This document shows, in pieces, positions 18,601 through 21,781 of a stretch of DNA of 21,781 nucleotides (its first letter is position 1; the number at the start of each line of letters is the position of its first letter). This DNA is from Choristocarpus tenellus KU-1152. Its lineage: Eukaryota > Phaeophyceae. The DNA lies in NCBI GenBank assembly GCA_964200185.2, contig CAXNAD020000324.1, positions 1 to 21,781 of the forward strand. Direction: 5' to 3'. The position numbers and the translations under genes were made by a program. The notes under the pieces are model-generated. The model saw nothing but the letters and a program-made list of their open reading frames with translations, searched no databases and was not told where the DNA came from.

Positions 18601-20860
18601 GTCCCTCTCCTTTCTCCCATCTTCCACTTGAAACTTGATTCCCATACCTCGTCCATTATAACATACCAAAGCTCATTCCAAAATCTAACCCAGTCAACTC
18701 CAAAGTCACTACTCTGAAGTAGTCGAAAACTAGAAATTTTAGTATTTCCCTACCTCTTCCCGAATGGACTCAGCAAATCGCCGTGTCTCTTCCTCCTCCA
18801 CAGAGTCTGCTATCTGCAGTAATGCCACCACCAAAGTTCATAAGTTGAACAAGAGGTGAGATCTGGGTCTGTGTGTAAGAGCTCAAAGTTCGTGGTTTGA
18901 TTTTCGATGACATCACTACCATCTCTGTCATGATAGCTTGAACTGCCTCAATATAAGTGTTTAGTTGGCGATAAGTGCGTATGAATCTGTAGGAAAGGGG
19001 GATGGAGGTGAGAATAGGAGTGGGAACCTTACCTGCATACCATTCTCCAAGACCGTCATGTTCTCGTCCACCATAAGGAGGTTTGCTCTCTGGGTCTCAG
19101 GGACCCTCCAGTTGTAGTCCTTCATCAATGCTGCCATATCATGGAGGCGCTTACTATCCTGTTGGAGGAGGGGGGTGTCAACAAGTTAGGCGTTCTAGCC
19201 AATCGAGTGATGAGTTTTCTTGCAATTATTGCAGCCCCAAGAATGGTGTAACCAGAACAACACCACTCAGACCCACGGAAAAAACAACCCAAAGAGAGGA
19301 CAAGAATTCAAAGTGAGGCTATTGTGAAGGTCTCAATATGTCCTCGCACCTCACGGAAGCGGTGCATGTGCTCATGAGCAGCAATCACGGCTTTCTTCTT
19401 GAGTATAAAGTCTTCCACGCTGGCACTAACCCCTGTGATATGGGGTATCATGCCACCAAGCTCATCAAGAAGGACTGAGCTTCCACCTTCTATGAGCTCA
19501 GGTAGCAACTCCCTAATGGCGTGGAGACACTGCACTGGGCTGGGCATAAGTTGTGTACGAATCTGCTCACTATCCACCTCCATGATGCCCACCTTCATGG
19601 GTTGTTGCAAAGGGGTAAATGTTGCGAGGAGTCTATCAGTAGTGGCTGACTGCACAAGGGTGTATTGGTGATATGGTGGGACACTGCAAATTGTTTTGGA
19701 AGTAAACCACGTTACAATGTGCTATTTTCAAGTAAAGCACTTCCATAGTGTGCATTGATGTTTGGCTATATTGTTTGTGGAAGTGCTTCAGCTTCGCTCT
19801 GTCGAAACCCTGAGACAAGGTCGTAGACCAGCAGAATAGACTGACCTTGACGTAGAAATCTACGTAGTATGAACATTGGAGAAGCTAACTAGACTATGCT
19901 GGGTAAGAAGGATGATCCTTAAAGAGTGTGGAATATTACACTCCTATATATAATAACGCTCAACTCAACACTCAGTAGATTATCCCACTCGGAGCAAACA
20001 AAGTGTCTCTACCTTGCCTGACCAAAACGCTTTTTTAAGGTGTGTATACTGTACTCCAACAAGAAATATATATGAATCATGCACAGTAGAATACTGTGCA
20101 TACCTTGCATCATTTCCTACATGTAGGACAACGCAATGAGTAAGGCCAGGTTCACTAATAATATGAGGAAGTAAGTATGAGGGTAGAATCAAGGATGTAT
20201 GCTTACACCCACAGTTGGTTTTGGGGTTAGGGTGAGCTAGGAGGAGTTGAGTAAATTCTGAATTGAGGTTGGAACTGGTGGAAAAGACTCTAGACATTTG
20301 GGATGAATACGGATCCTTGACGCATGCAGCTATGCCCAAGTGCCCTACCACATCAAATAGTGCCTTCAAGCTTGCTCATCTCCAACATGAGGTTATGAAG
20401 AGGGGATTCTGGAGGGCAGACACATATTATTGAGTGAATACATCTCATAGGAATTTCCAATGGTCCAAAAGTTACCTTTCACACCAAGTGCCCTACATGT
20501 CAATCTCGTAATATATATGAAATAAATCCGTTTTCTGTAGTATGACAAACCTTGACATATTCCAAAGATGTTTACCGCCCCTTCCTTATCCCCCCTCTCT
20601 CCCTACCCAACAAAATGACTCATACGCTTTTGCCCCACTACAGTCCACCGGAAAACACATCATCAAATTAACTCTGATCTTACCACGGCTCTTATGGGTA
20701 TGCCTTGAAAATCAAGGGTCATAGATTTGTACTTGTCCATCTCAGTCCGAAAGTCTTCAAGCGAACTCCCTTTGTGAACCTCTTTCACAGAACTGGTATA
20801 CACATTGTTCTCCTGGAAGGTGTCCACGTATGGCTCAAACACACTGATATAATCTGATAC
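528..20860 (-). CDS. DNAH6: Axonemal dynein heavy chain, DNAH6-like, partial gene of 29 exons
   Basis: This is the motor subunit of an inner-arm axonemal dynein, which hydrolyses ATP to slide doublet microtubules and bend the flagellum. The 29 exons, listed separately, join in one frame without a stop into 1,377 residues. In that partial numbering, 1-280 is the end of the tail, about 281-800 the rest of the stem plus the linker, about 815-1067 AAA1 and about 1068-1377 AAA2. AAA1 has Walker A GPAGTGKT, Walker [10 protein letters not shown] and the family motif [20 protein letters not shown]2 has [42 protein letters not shown] and VASPATVSR. Typical heavy chains are over 4,000 residues, so about a third is present. 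Strings such as [14 protein letters not shown] and [20 protein letters not shown] resemble DNAH6 more than DNAH1 or DNAH7 (judged from memory). The dynein assignment is very secure and the DNAH6 subtype is moderate. Exons are placed by family spacing plus splice signals; no transcript data were used. Confidence 0.93.
783..1040 (+). repeat. 258-bp MITE-like repeat, copy A
   Basis: A full-length copy with left end GAGCCAAAGTATCTTAGAGG and right end CCTCTAAGATACATTCGCTC, inverted repeats of each other with a few changes. The internal palindrome lies at 930-955. It is flanked by TTT on both sides (780-782, 1041-1043), a possible imperfect target duplication. No open frame of note. It lies in the intron between exons 28 and 29 and is directly followed by an inverted, diverged copy. 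Confidence 0.88.
1045..1305 (-). repeat. 258-bp MITE-like repeat, inverted diverged copy A'
   Basis: This reads as the reverse complement of the same family: AGAGGGTAGGAG, GGGGCTTGACTTCCCA, the internal palindrome CCAAAACATTTTGGAGTAGG, ACACAATAGCCA, CAAAATCGCAACA and CGCGGCCCTACCCT in that order on the plus strand. Its outer terminal repeat is degraded (CCCTTTGAAATGCTC) and its inner one is partly missing where it abuts copy A. It is visibly more diverged than the other copies. Confidence 0.82.
1706..1870 (-). CDS. Dynein exon 28 of window: AAA2 C-terminal part
   Basis: Encodes residues 1283-1337, [20 protein letters not shown] then [20 protein letters not shown]. It matches the 'LP......L..LF...V......F.rk.C.E.v...D.n...sl' segment of AAA2, with the DNAH6-like spacing. 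The acceptor is CCAATCAG|GTTCCT and the donor is TTTCAG|GTATAC, both phase 0. The following intron (650-1705, 1,056 nt) carries the head-to-head repeat pair at 783-1305. Confidence 0.95.
2554..2679 (-). CDS. Dynein exon 27 of window: AAA2, ASPATVSR motif
   Basis: Encodes residues 1241-1282, [20 protein letters not shown] then [20 protein letters not shown]. This is the near-invariant '[18 protein letters not shown]'. The usual cysteine after SR is isoleucine here. The acceptor is TTGTGCAG|ATTGAG and the donor is AGCTGG|GTAAGT, a perfect donor; both are phase 0. The next intron (1871-2553, 683 nt) shows no supported element. Confidence 0.98.
3022..3278 (+). repeat. 258-bp MITE-like repeat, copy B
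   Basis: A full-length copy starting GAGCCAAATTATCTTAGAGG and ending AAGATACTTTCACTC. It is bounded by a 4-bp direct duplication TCGG (3018-3021 and 3279-3282), which supports insertion by a transposase. It sits in the intron between exons 26 and 27, its duplication ending 21 nt inside the intron from the exon 26 donor. Confidence 0.92.
3304..3415 (-). CDS. Dynein exon 26 of window: AAA2 Walker B region
   Basis: Completes the split arginine codon and encodes residues 1204-1240, [20 protein letters not shown] then [17 protein letters not shown]. This is the canonical AAA2 '[26 protein letters not shown]'. The acceptor is AGTCAAG|GTGGAC and the donor is CTTAAG|GTAGGC (phase 0). The following intron (2680-3303, 624 nt) carries a 258-bp repeat at 3022-3278, whose target duplication ends 21 nt from this donor. 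Confidence 0.98.
3620..3687 (-). CDS. Dynein exon 25 of window: AAA2
   Basis: This 68-nt exon encodes residues 1181-1202 plus two bases of an arginine codon, [20 protein letters not shown] then HR. It matches the 'EW.DG.....R......' stretch after the NPK motif. The acceptor is ATCTACAG|GAATGG. The donor is AGAAG|GTGAAC, phase 2. The next intron is 3416-3619 (204 nt) and shows nothing notable. Confidence 0.93.
3974..4051 (-). CDS. Dynein exon 24 of window: AAA2, with GC splice donor
   Basis: This 78-nt exon encodes residues 1155-1180, [20 protein letters not shown] then FNPLTQ, matching the AAA2 motif '[18 protein letters not shown]'. The acceptor is TTGGAAG|GTGGTA. The donor reads ACACAG|GCAAGT, that is GC instead of GT with otherwise perfect consensus, and leads to EWHDG in exon 25. 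Both ends are phase 0. The next intron is 3688-3973 (286 nt). Confidence 0.94.
4322..4489 (-). CDS. Dynein exon 23 of window: AAA2 Walker A
   Basis: Encodes residues 1099-1154, [20 protein letters not shown], then [20 protein letters not shown] and NPEFQ. The AAA2 P-loop GPTGAGKT lies at 4394-4417 and is intact. AAA2 binds nucleotide structurally and does not usually turn over. The acceptor is TTGACAG|GTGCCC. The donor TTTCAG|GTGATA is modest but gives the correct junction to exon 24; the open frame past it does not match the family. Both ends are phase 0. The next intron is 4052-4321 (270 nt). Confidence 0.96.
4654..4746 (-). CDS. Dynein exon 22 of window: AAA1-AAA2 connection
   Basis: Encodes residues 1068-1098, [20 protein letters not shown] and LDKHGLQK. 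This is the highly conserved 'DLFPG...P..DY......' segment between AAA1 and AAA2. The acceptor is CACCTAG|GACCTC behind a long pyrimidine tract and the donor is CAAAAG|GTGAGC, both phase 0. The next intron (4490-4653) is the shortest at 164 nt. Confidence 0.95.
5686..5835 (-). CDS. Dynein exon 21 of window: end of AAA1
   Basis: Encodes residues 1018-1067, [20 protein letters not shown] then [20 protein letters not shown] and FAAIVK. The motif is 'A.KSVL..AG.LKR..P...E...LiRAL.D.N.PKFL..D..LF..I..'; [14 protein letters not shown] is a point of DNAH6 resemblance. The acceptor is CCAAAG|GCAGTT. The donor GTTAAG|GTTTGT is weak but joins exon 22 as IVK-DLFPG with exact family spacing. The frame stays open 29 codons past this donor. 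The following intron (4747-5685, 939 nt) includes another open stretch at 5325-5540, discussed under findings. Confidence 0.93.
6204..6377 (-). CDS. Dynein exon 20 of window: AAA1 large and small subdomain
   Basis: Encodes residues 960-1017, [35 protein letters not shown] and [18 protein letters not shown]. This matches '[15 protein letters not shown]...GF......L..K......L..EQLS.Q.HYD.G.R'. The canonical KAL before FRP reads AVC here. The acceptor is TTCTCAG|GTTTGC and the donor is TTGCGG|GTGAGA, both phase 0. The next intron (5836-6203, 368 nt) shows nothing notable. Confidence 0.97.
7296..7463 (-). CDS. Dynein exon 19 of window: AAA1, MNPGYAGR motif
   Basis: Encodes residues 904-959, starting VLSVIAQQL and ending [20 protein letters not shown] then LA. 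The [16 protein letters not shown] string is an AAA1 hallmark (sensor region). The insert between the two motifs has the usual length, but FEG is replaced by FMG. The acceptor is ACGAAG|GTGTTA and the donor is CTTGCG|GTGAGA, both phase 0. The next intron (6378-7295, 918 nt) shows nothing notable. Confidence 0.97.
8308..8575 (-). CDS. Dynein exon 18 of window: AAA1 with Walker A and Walker B
   Basis: The longest exon, residues 814-903. It opens with [13 protein letters not shown], then carries Walker [11 protein letters not shown] (codons at 8467-8490), [20 protein letters not shown] and Walker [15 protein letters not shown]1 is the main ATPase site driving the power stroke, and its lysine, threonine, aspartate and glutamate are all present. 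The Walker B leucine replaces the phenylalanine of the usual CFDEFNR. The acceptor is CATGCAG|TCGTCT (phase 2) and the donor is ATTGAG|GTACGG (phase 0). The next intron (7464-8307, 844 nt) shows nothing notable. Confidence 0.98.
9390..9520 (-). CDS. Dynein exon 17 of window: linker C-terminus, AAA1 entry
   Basis: Encodes residues 771-813 and two bases of a serine codon, including [18 protein letters not shown] and [10 protein letters not shown]. This is the 'F.W..QLRYYW......C.....a...YGYEYlG' motif that abuts AAA1 in all dyneins. The acceptor is ATGTCCAG|GTGGAC. The donor is CTACCAG|GTGCAA, phase 2. The following intron (8576-9389, 814 nt) contains a short telomere-like CCCTAA run at 8904-8922. 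Confidence 0.96.
10045..10192 (-). CDS. Dynein exon 16 of window: linker to AAA1 approach
   Basis: Completes the split lysine codon and encodes residues 722-770, [13 protein letters not shown], then [19 protein letters not shown]. The last part is the conserved 'R..L.aL.t.DVHARD.' element shortly before AAA1. The acceptor is CTTAAG|GTGGTT and was preferred over TACGTAG|TTGAGC because only it joins exon 15 in frame with the family spacing. The donor is AGCAAG|GTAAGC, phase 0. The next intron (9521-10044, 524 nt) shows nothing notable. Confidence 0.93.
10670..11181. mobile_element. Second inverted-repeat element, interrupted by copy C
   Basis: Perfect 23-bp terminal inverted repeats, AACATAAATGAGAGGTACCC plus AGG at 10670-10692 and the complement at 11159-11181, enclose about 512 bp. 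About 263 bp of that is repeat copy C with its duplication, leaving an original element of about 249 bp. It has no open frame of note, so it looks like a non-autonomous DNA element. No clear target duplication was seen at its own ends. Confidence 0.72.
10709..10967 (+). repeat. 258-bp MITE-like repeat, copy C (nested)
   Basis: A full-length copy from GAGTCAAAGTATCTTAGAGG to TATGATACTTCCAATC, with the right terminus slightly decayed. It is flanked by a 4-bp duplication GGAT (10705-10708 and 10968-10971). It lies inside a different inverted-repeat element (10670-11181) within the intron between exons 15 and 16. Confidence 0.92.
11304..11389 (-). CDS. Dynein exon 15 of window: linker
   Basis: Encodes residues 693-720 plus two bases of a lysine codon, including [14 protein letters not shown]. 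It matches the 'V..V.Q..W...V..AL' stretch that follows HPGQ. The acceptor is CTTCAG|GTGGTG. The donor is GAAAAA|GTAGGT and gives one of the few phase 2 introns. The following intron (10193-11303, 1,111 nt, the longest) carries an inverted-repeat element at 10670-11181 with a 258-bp repeat nested in it. Confidence 0.9.
12007..12111 (-). CDS. Dynein exon 14 of window: linker
   Basis: Encodes residues 658-692, [20 protein letters not shown] and [10 protein letters not shown]. It matches the 'V...M..SL......A...Y....R..WV..HPGQ' linker segment. The acceptor is ATGGCAG|GTGGAG and the donor is GGCCAG|GTAAAA, both phase 0. The following intron (11390-12006, 617 nt) shows no clear element. Confidence 0.93.
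12602..12802 (-). CDS. Dynein exon 13 of window: linker
   Basis: Encodes residues 591-657, [20 protein letters not shown] then [16 protein letters not shown] and ARGYVEDWL. This is the 'LEILSQ.K.P..VQPHL.KCF..I..L.F....I..M.SSEGE.V' segment of the linker. The acceptor is CAACAG|CTGGAG and the donor is AGTCAG|GTGAGA, both phase 0. The next intron (12112-12601, 490 nt) shows nothing notable. Confidence 0.97.
13271..13408 (-). CDS. Dynein exon 12 of window: linker, [12 protein letters not shown] motif
   Basis: Encodes residues 545-590, ending [20 protein letters not shown] then NDEL. This is the diagnostic dynein linker motif 'L..YLE.KR..FPRF.FLSNDEL'. The acceptor is TTACCAG|GGTCTT and the donor is GAACTG|GTGAGA, both phase 0. 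The motif continues without loss into exon 13. The next intron (12803-13270, 468 nt) shows nothing notable. Confidence 0.97.
13730..13906 (-). CDS. Dynein exon 11 of window: linker, W-x-Y-L-E motif
   Basis: Encodes residues 486-544, including [28 protein letters not shown] and [12 protein letters not shown]. This is one of the most conserved linker stretches, 'LdeW...Q..W.YLEpIF.S.DI...LP....F..VD..W'. The acceptor is GCCCCAG|GAAACT and the donor is AAGCAG|GTTGGT (a weak donor), both phase 0. The next intron (13409-13729, 321 nt) shows nothing notable. Confidence 0.96.
14250..14420 (-). CDS. Dynein exon 10 of window: linker region
   Basis: Encodes residues 429-485. [18 protein letters not shown] is the 'iL...D.i...LDD.' linker motif, and [12 protein letters not shown] matches the 'v..We..L...q' that precedes the W of the next exon. 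The acceptor is AGTGCAG|GTGAAG and the donor is CTGCAG|GTTAGA, both phase 0. The next intron (13907-14249, 343 nt) shows nothing notable. Confidence 0.95.
14525..14551 (+). repeat. (CTGTAT)n microsatellite
   Basis: Four and a half tandem CTGTAT units inside a wider stretch (about 14510-14630) rich in CTGT and GTGT variants. It lies in the intron between exons 9 and 10. Confidence 0.85.
14870..14983 (-). CDS. Dynein exon 9 of window: linker region
   Basis: Encodes residues 391-428, [18 protein letters not shown] then [11 protein letters not shown]. It corresponds to the 'I..I...A.KE..LE..L..I...W....F' linker segment. The acceptor is CTACACAG|GTAACG and the donor is TTTGAG|GTTAGT, both phase 0. 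The next intron (14421-14869, 449 nt) contains a hexanucleotide repeat (CTGTAT) at 14525-14551 within a wider TG/CTG-rich stretch. Confidence 0.93.
15495..15650 (-). CDS. Dynein exon 8 of window: linker region
   Basis: Encodes residues 339-390 with [20 protein letters not shown] then [10 protein letters not shown]. This is the nearly universal dynein motif 'P.I..L.N..L..RHW..I...IG' at the N-terminal side of the linker. The acceptor is TTCCAG|GAAGAC and the donor is AAGAAG|GTAACA, both phase 0. The next intron (14984-15494, 511 nt) holds no recognised feature. Confidence 0.95.
16289..16462 (-). CDS. Dynein exon 7 of window: stem before the linker
   Basis: Encodes residues 281-338, [17 protein letters not shown] then [18 protein letters not shown]. 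This is the 'LW....eW....W..g.f..id' signature preceding the linker. The acceptor is CAAAAAG|AAACGG, chosen to keep the W-to-W family spacing. The donor is CTTAAG|GTGAAT. Both ends are phase 0. The following intron (15651-16288, 638 nt) has a short T run near 16087 and nothing else notable. Confidence 0.9.
16911..16979 (-). CDS. Dynein exon 6 of window: short stem exon
   Basis: This 69-nt exon encodes residues 258-280, including [13 protein letters not shown], matching the conserved 'T.Y..L.E....L.PY..LW' stem region. The acceptor is GTATTAG|GCGCTT and the donor is CTTAAG|GTGAGT, both phase 0. An acceptor a few bases downstream (TCTCAG) would shift the frame and was rejected. The next intron (16463-16910, 448 nt) shows no clear element. 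Confidence 0.87.
17320..17509 (+). repeat. 258-bp MITE-like repeat, copy D, broken by an assembly gap
   Basis: The left end GAGTCAAAGTATCTTAGAGG and right end TAAGATACTTTCACTC are intact. The copy is flanked by a 4-bp duplication TGAT (17316-17319 and 17510-17513). The middle is replaced by ten Ns at 17389-17398, so only 180 real bases remain of the usual 257-259. It lies in the intron between exons 5 and 6. Confidence 0.9.
17389..17398. other. Assembly gap (10 Ns)
   Basis: Ten unresolved bases inside repeat copy D. Comparison with full-length copies suggests about 79 bases are really missing, so the N run is a placeholder and not a measured size. No exon is affected. Confidence 0.9.
17833..17997 (-). 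CDS. Dynein exon 5 of window: coiled tail helix
   Basis: Encodes residues 203-257, [15 protein letters not shown] through [15 protein letters not shown]. It is rich in E, K, Q and L in helical spacing, as expected for the long tail helices before the linker. The acceptor is ACGCCAG|GTCCCT and the donor is TATCAG|GTGAGG, both phase 0. The following intron (16980-17832, 853 nt plus the unknown gap) contains a 258-bp repeat copy at 17320-17509 that is interrupted by ten Ns. Confidence 0.92.
18109..18367 (+). repeat. 258-bp MITE-like repeat, copy E
   Basis: A full-length copy from GAGCCATAGTATCTTAGAGG to CAAGATACTTTCACTC with the internal palindrome at 18257-18282. It is flanked by ACA on both sides (18106-18108, 18368-18370), a shorter or decayed duplication. 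It lies in the intron between exons 4 and 5. Confidence 0.9.
18754..18813 (-). CDS. Dynein exon 4 of window: short tail exon
   Basis: This 60-nt exon encodes residues 183-202, [20 protein letters not shown], a charged helix. The acceptor is ACTGCAG|ATAGCA and the donor is GAAGAG|GTAGGG, both phase 0. It is too short to be found by open frame alone and is supported by clean splice signals and in-frame joining on both sides. The following intron (17998-18753, 756 nt) contains one copy of the 258-bp repeat at 18109-18367. Confidence 0.85.
19033..19158 (-). CDS. Dynein exon 3 of window: N-terminal tail
   Basis: Encodes residues 141-182, [17 protein letters not shown] followed by [16 protein letters not shown]. 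This fits the 'Y.I.VP.E' segment of the dynein heavy chain tail. The acceptor is CAACAG|GATAGT and the donor is ATGCAG|GTAAGG, both phase 0. The next intron (18814-19032, 219 nt) has no recognisable element. Confidence 0.88.
19350..19592 (-). CDS. Dynein exon 2 of window: N-terminal tail
   Basis: Encodes residues 60-140, starting [15 protein letters not shown], the counterpart of the conserved tail strand in inner-arm heavy chains, followed by [18 protein letters not shown]. The acceptor ATGAAG|GTGGGC was chosen because it joins exon 1 with family spacing; the frame is open for about 20 codons further upstream. The donor is GAG|GTGCGA, a weak match. The better-looking GTGAGG three codons earlier-phase would break the frame into exon 3. 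The following intron (19159-19349, 191 nt) shows nothing notable. Confidence 0.82.
20684..20860 (-). CDS. Dynein exon 1 of window: N-terminal tail
   Basis: Encodes partial residues 1-59, including FEPYVDTFQ and [11 protein letters not shown], which match the helical tail segment just before the conserved 'GMFEV'-type strand of inner-arm chains. The acceptor is AACCAG|GTATCA after a pyrimidine-rich tract and the donor is GCCGTG|GTAAGA. Both ends are phase 0. The reading frame stays open a little upstream (to about 20944), so the exon could start earlier. The following intron (19593-20683, 1,091 nt) is non-coding. It holds two perfect palindromes at 20079-20128, an 11-bp inverted repeat at 19735-19745/19778-19788 and a TTAGGG-like stretch at 20223-20235. 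Confidence 0.8.
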
Positions 20861-21217
20861 CTGGTTCAGCCACGCACATATCAAGGGGTGGAGATGAGAC
20901 ATGGAAACAGGAAGAGTAAAGGTTGTGTAGTTTGGTTGGGGCAAGGTTGGAAGTAGGTTTATGGGTATCAGGTGGAAATGGAAAGCCGCTCATTGGAGTT
21001 CTGAAATTCGATATCAGACATTGTAATTGCTTAGTTTTAGTCACGTGTAATCCAATAGCCAGGAATTCTTTCCAGGTAAGAAGAAACAAGAATGAGAACA
21101 GAAGAATTAGGGTTCAAATATACTTTATATCAAAACACAGTTGTTGTGCTCGTTATTTGTTTTACGTGGTTCAATGATGGTCTGTCATAGGAATGGACCA
21201 AACAATAAGTTTGGACT
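20861..21217. other. Presumed intron upstream of exon 1 of the window
   Basis: The minus-strand sequence before the exon 1 acceptor is pyrimidine-rich close to 20861-20910, as expected for a 3' splice site. No upstream dynein exon with motif support could be found between here and the window end. Open frames present do not resemble the tail domain. Confidence 0.55.
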
Positions 21218-21476
21218 GACCCAAAGTATCTTAGAGGGTAGCGCCGCGTCCATTTGGGGGTCAAAATCCAATGTTGATATTTTTCTGTAATTTTGGCTAT
21301 GGTGTTTGTTAGGAAGTGCCAATATCTATGTTTCGGACACACCTTTCCATAACATATACATTTTACCTACTCCAAAACATTTTGAAGTATGAAAACGTCA
21401 TAAAAGGACCCATGGGAAGCCAAGCCCCAAATGGACAAACAGGGCAAAACTCGTACCCTCTAAGATACTTTCACTC
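21218..21476 (+). repeat. 258-bp MITE-like repeat, copy F
   Basis: A full-length copy from GACCCAAAGTATCTTAGAGG to TAAGATACTTTCACTC with the internal palindrome at 21366-21391. It is flanked by a 4-bp duplication GACT (21214-21217 and 21477-21480). It lies upstream of exon 1 of the window, presumably in another dynein intron. Confidence 0.92.
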
Positions 21477-21595
21477 GACTGCAAACTCTTTTTGGTGTGT
21501 GGAAACCAAATCTTTACAAAAAACAACCTGCCTTTTTACAAAAGTTCACTTGTTATTAAATATATGTCCTAGTTCCAACACAAGTACAATATTAT

Positions 21596-21774
21596 GGGTC
21601 AACGTATATGGGGGGGGGGCGGTTGTACATTTGGGGCCAATTTTTTGATGTCGCGATTTTTGGGTGATTTGGTTCCATATGTTGGATGGATAATGAAAGG
21701 ACACTTTTCCTGGTTTGGGTTCAAACTTACACTCTGGTGTAGAACCCCCCCCGCCCCCCCAGATACTTTGGGTC
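21596..21774 (+). repeat. Short related repeat with G/C-run ends
   Basis: A 179-bp element. The left end GGGTCAACGTATAT plus a G run and the right end with a C run plus AGATACTTTGGGTC are imperfect inverted repeats. Inside, ACATTTGGGGCCAATTTTTT then GCGATTTTTGGGTGATTT resembles the start of the 258-bp family. It is flanked by TAT on both sides (21593-21595, 21775-21777). It is best read as a shorter diverged subfamily. The same right end occurs at 1-24. Confidence 0.8.
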
Positions 21775-21781
21775 TATGCGC

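Noticed and set aside
19980-20369. 129-codon open frame in the intron after exon 1.
   Set aside because: No recognisable motif, odd composition, overlaps palindromes, and exon 1 joins exon 2 directly.
1-21781. tRNA, rRNA, CRISPR, promoter and terminator features.
   Set aside because: I looked for tRNA B-box-like strings and direct-repeat arrays and found none convincing; both gene ends lie outside the window.

Overview
The window is one stretch of a nuclear gene from an intron-dense, flagellated eukaryote. The minus strand carries 29 consecutive coding exons of a single axonemal dynein heavy chain. They can be followed in frame from 20860 down to 528 (4,133 coding nt, 1,377 codons plus two bases of a split codon). 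The gene runs off both ends: the N-terminal tail lies beyond 21781, and AAA3-AAA6, the stalk and the C-terminus lie before position 1. Motif comparison from memory fits a single-headed inner-arm heavy chain best, closest to DNAH6. The window alone does not identify the organism. An axonemal dynein, about 1.4 introns per kb of gene and a roughly balanced base composition suggest a free-living flagellate protist. An intron-rich metamonad such as a Kipferlia-like fornicate is one possibility, and this is only an inference.

Layout, in the direction of transcription (high to low coordinates): exons 1-5 (20860-17833) encode the end of the N-terminal tail. Exons 6-17 (16979-9390) encode the rest of the stem and the linker. 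Exons 18-21 (8575-5686) encode AAA1, with its Walker A and Walker B motifs. Exons 22-29 (4746-528) encode AAA2 and the start of the AAA2-AAA3 connection. Introns are 164-1,111 nt long and total about 16.2 kb, roughly 80% of the gene span. Of 28 internal introns, 25 are phase 0, 3 are phase 2 and none is phase 1. One intron begins with GC instead of GT.

The introns and the upstream flank carry a family of short non-coding elements of about 258 bp that look like MITEs. There are six copies in the same orientation plus one inverted, diverged copy. They have terminal inverted repeats related to GAGTCAAAGTATCTTAGAGG, an internal palindromic hairpin, and 4-bp target duplications at four copies. A shorter, related C/G-run subfamily occurs at 21596-21774, and its right end also sits at position 1-24. 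A different inverted-repeat element at 10670-11181 has been split by one of the 258-bp copies. The run of ten Ns at 17389-17398 lies inside one copy, so that gap is probably a repeat-caused assembly gap.

No second protein gene, tRNA, rRNA, promoter or polyadenylation signal could be supported. The other open frames on both strands look like chance readings of introns or shadows of the dynein exons.
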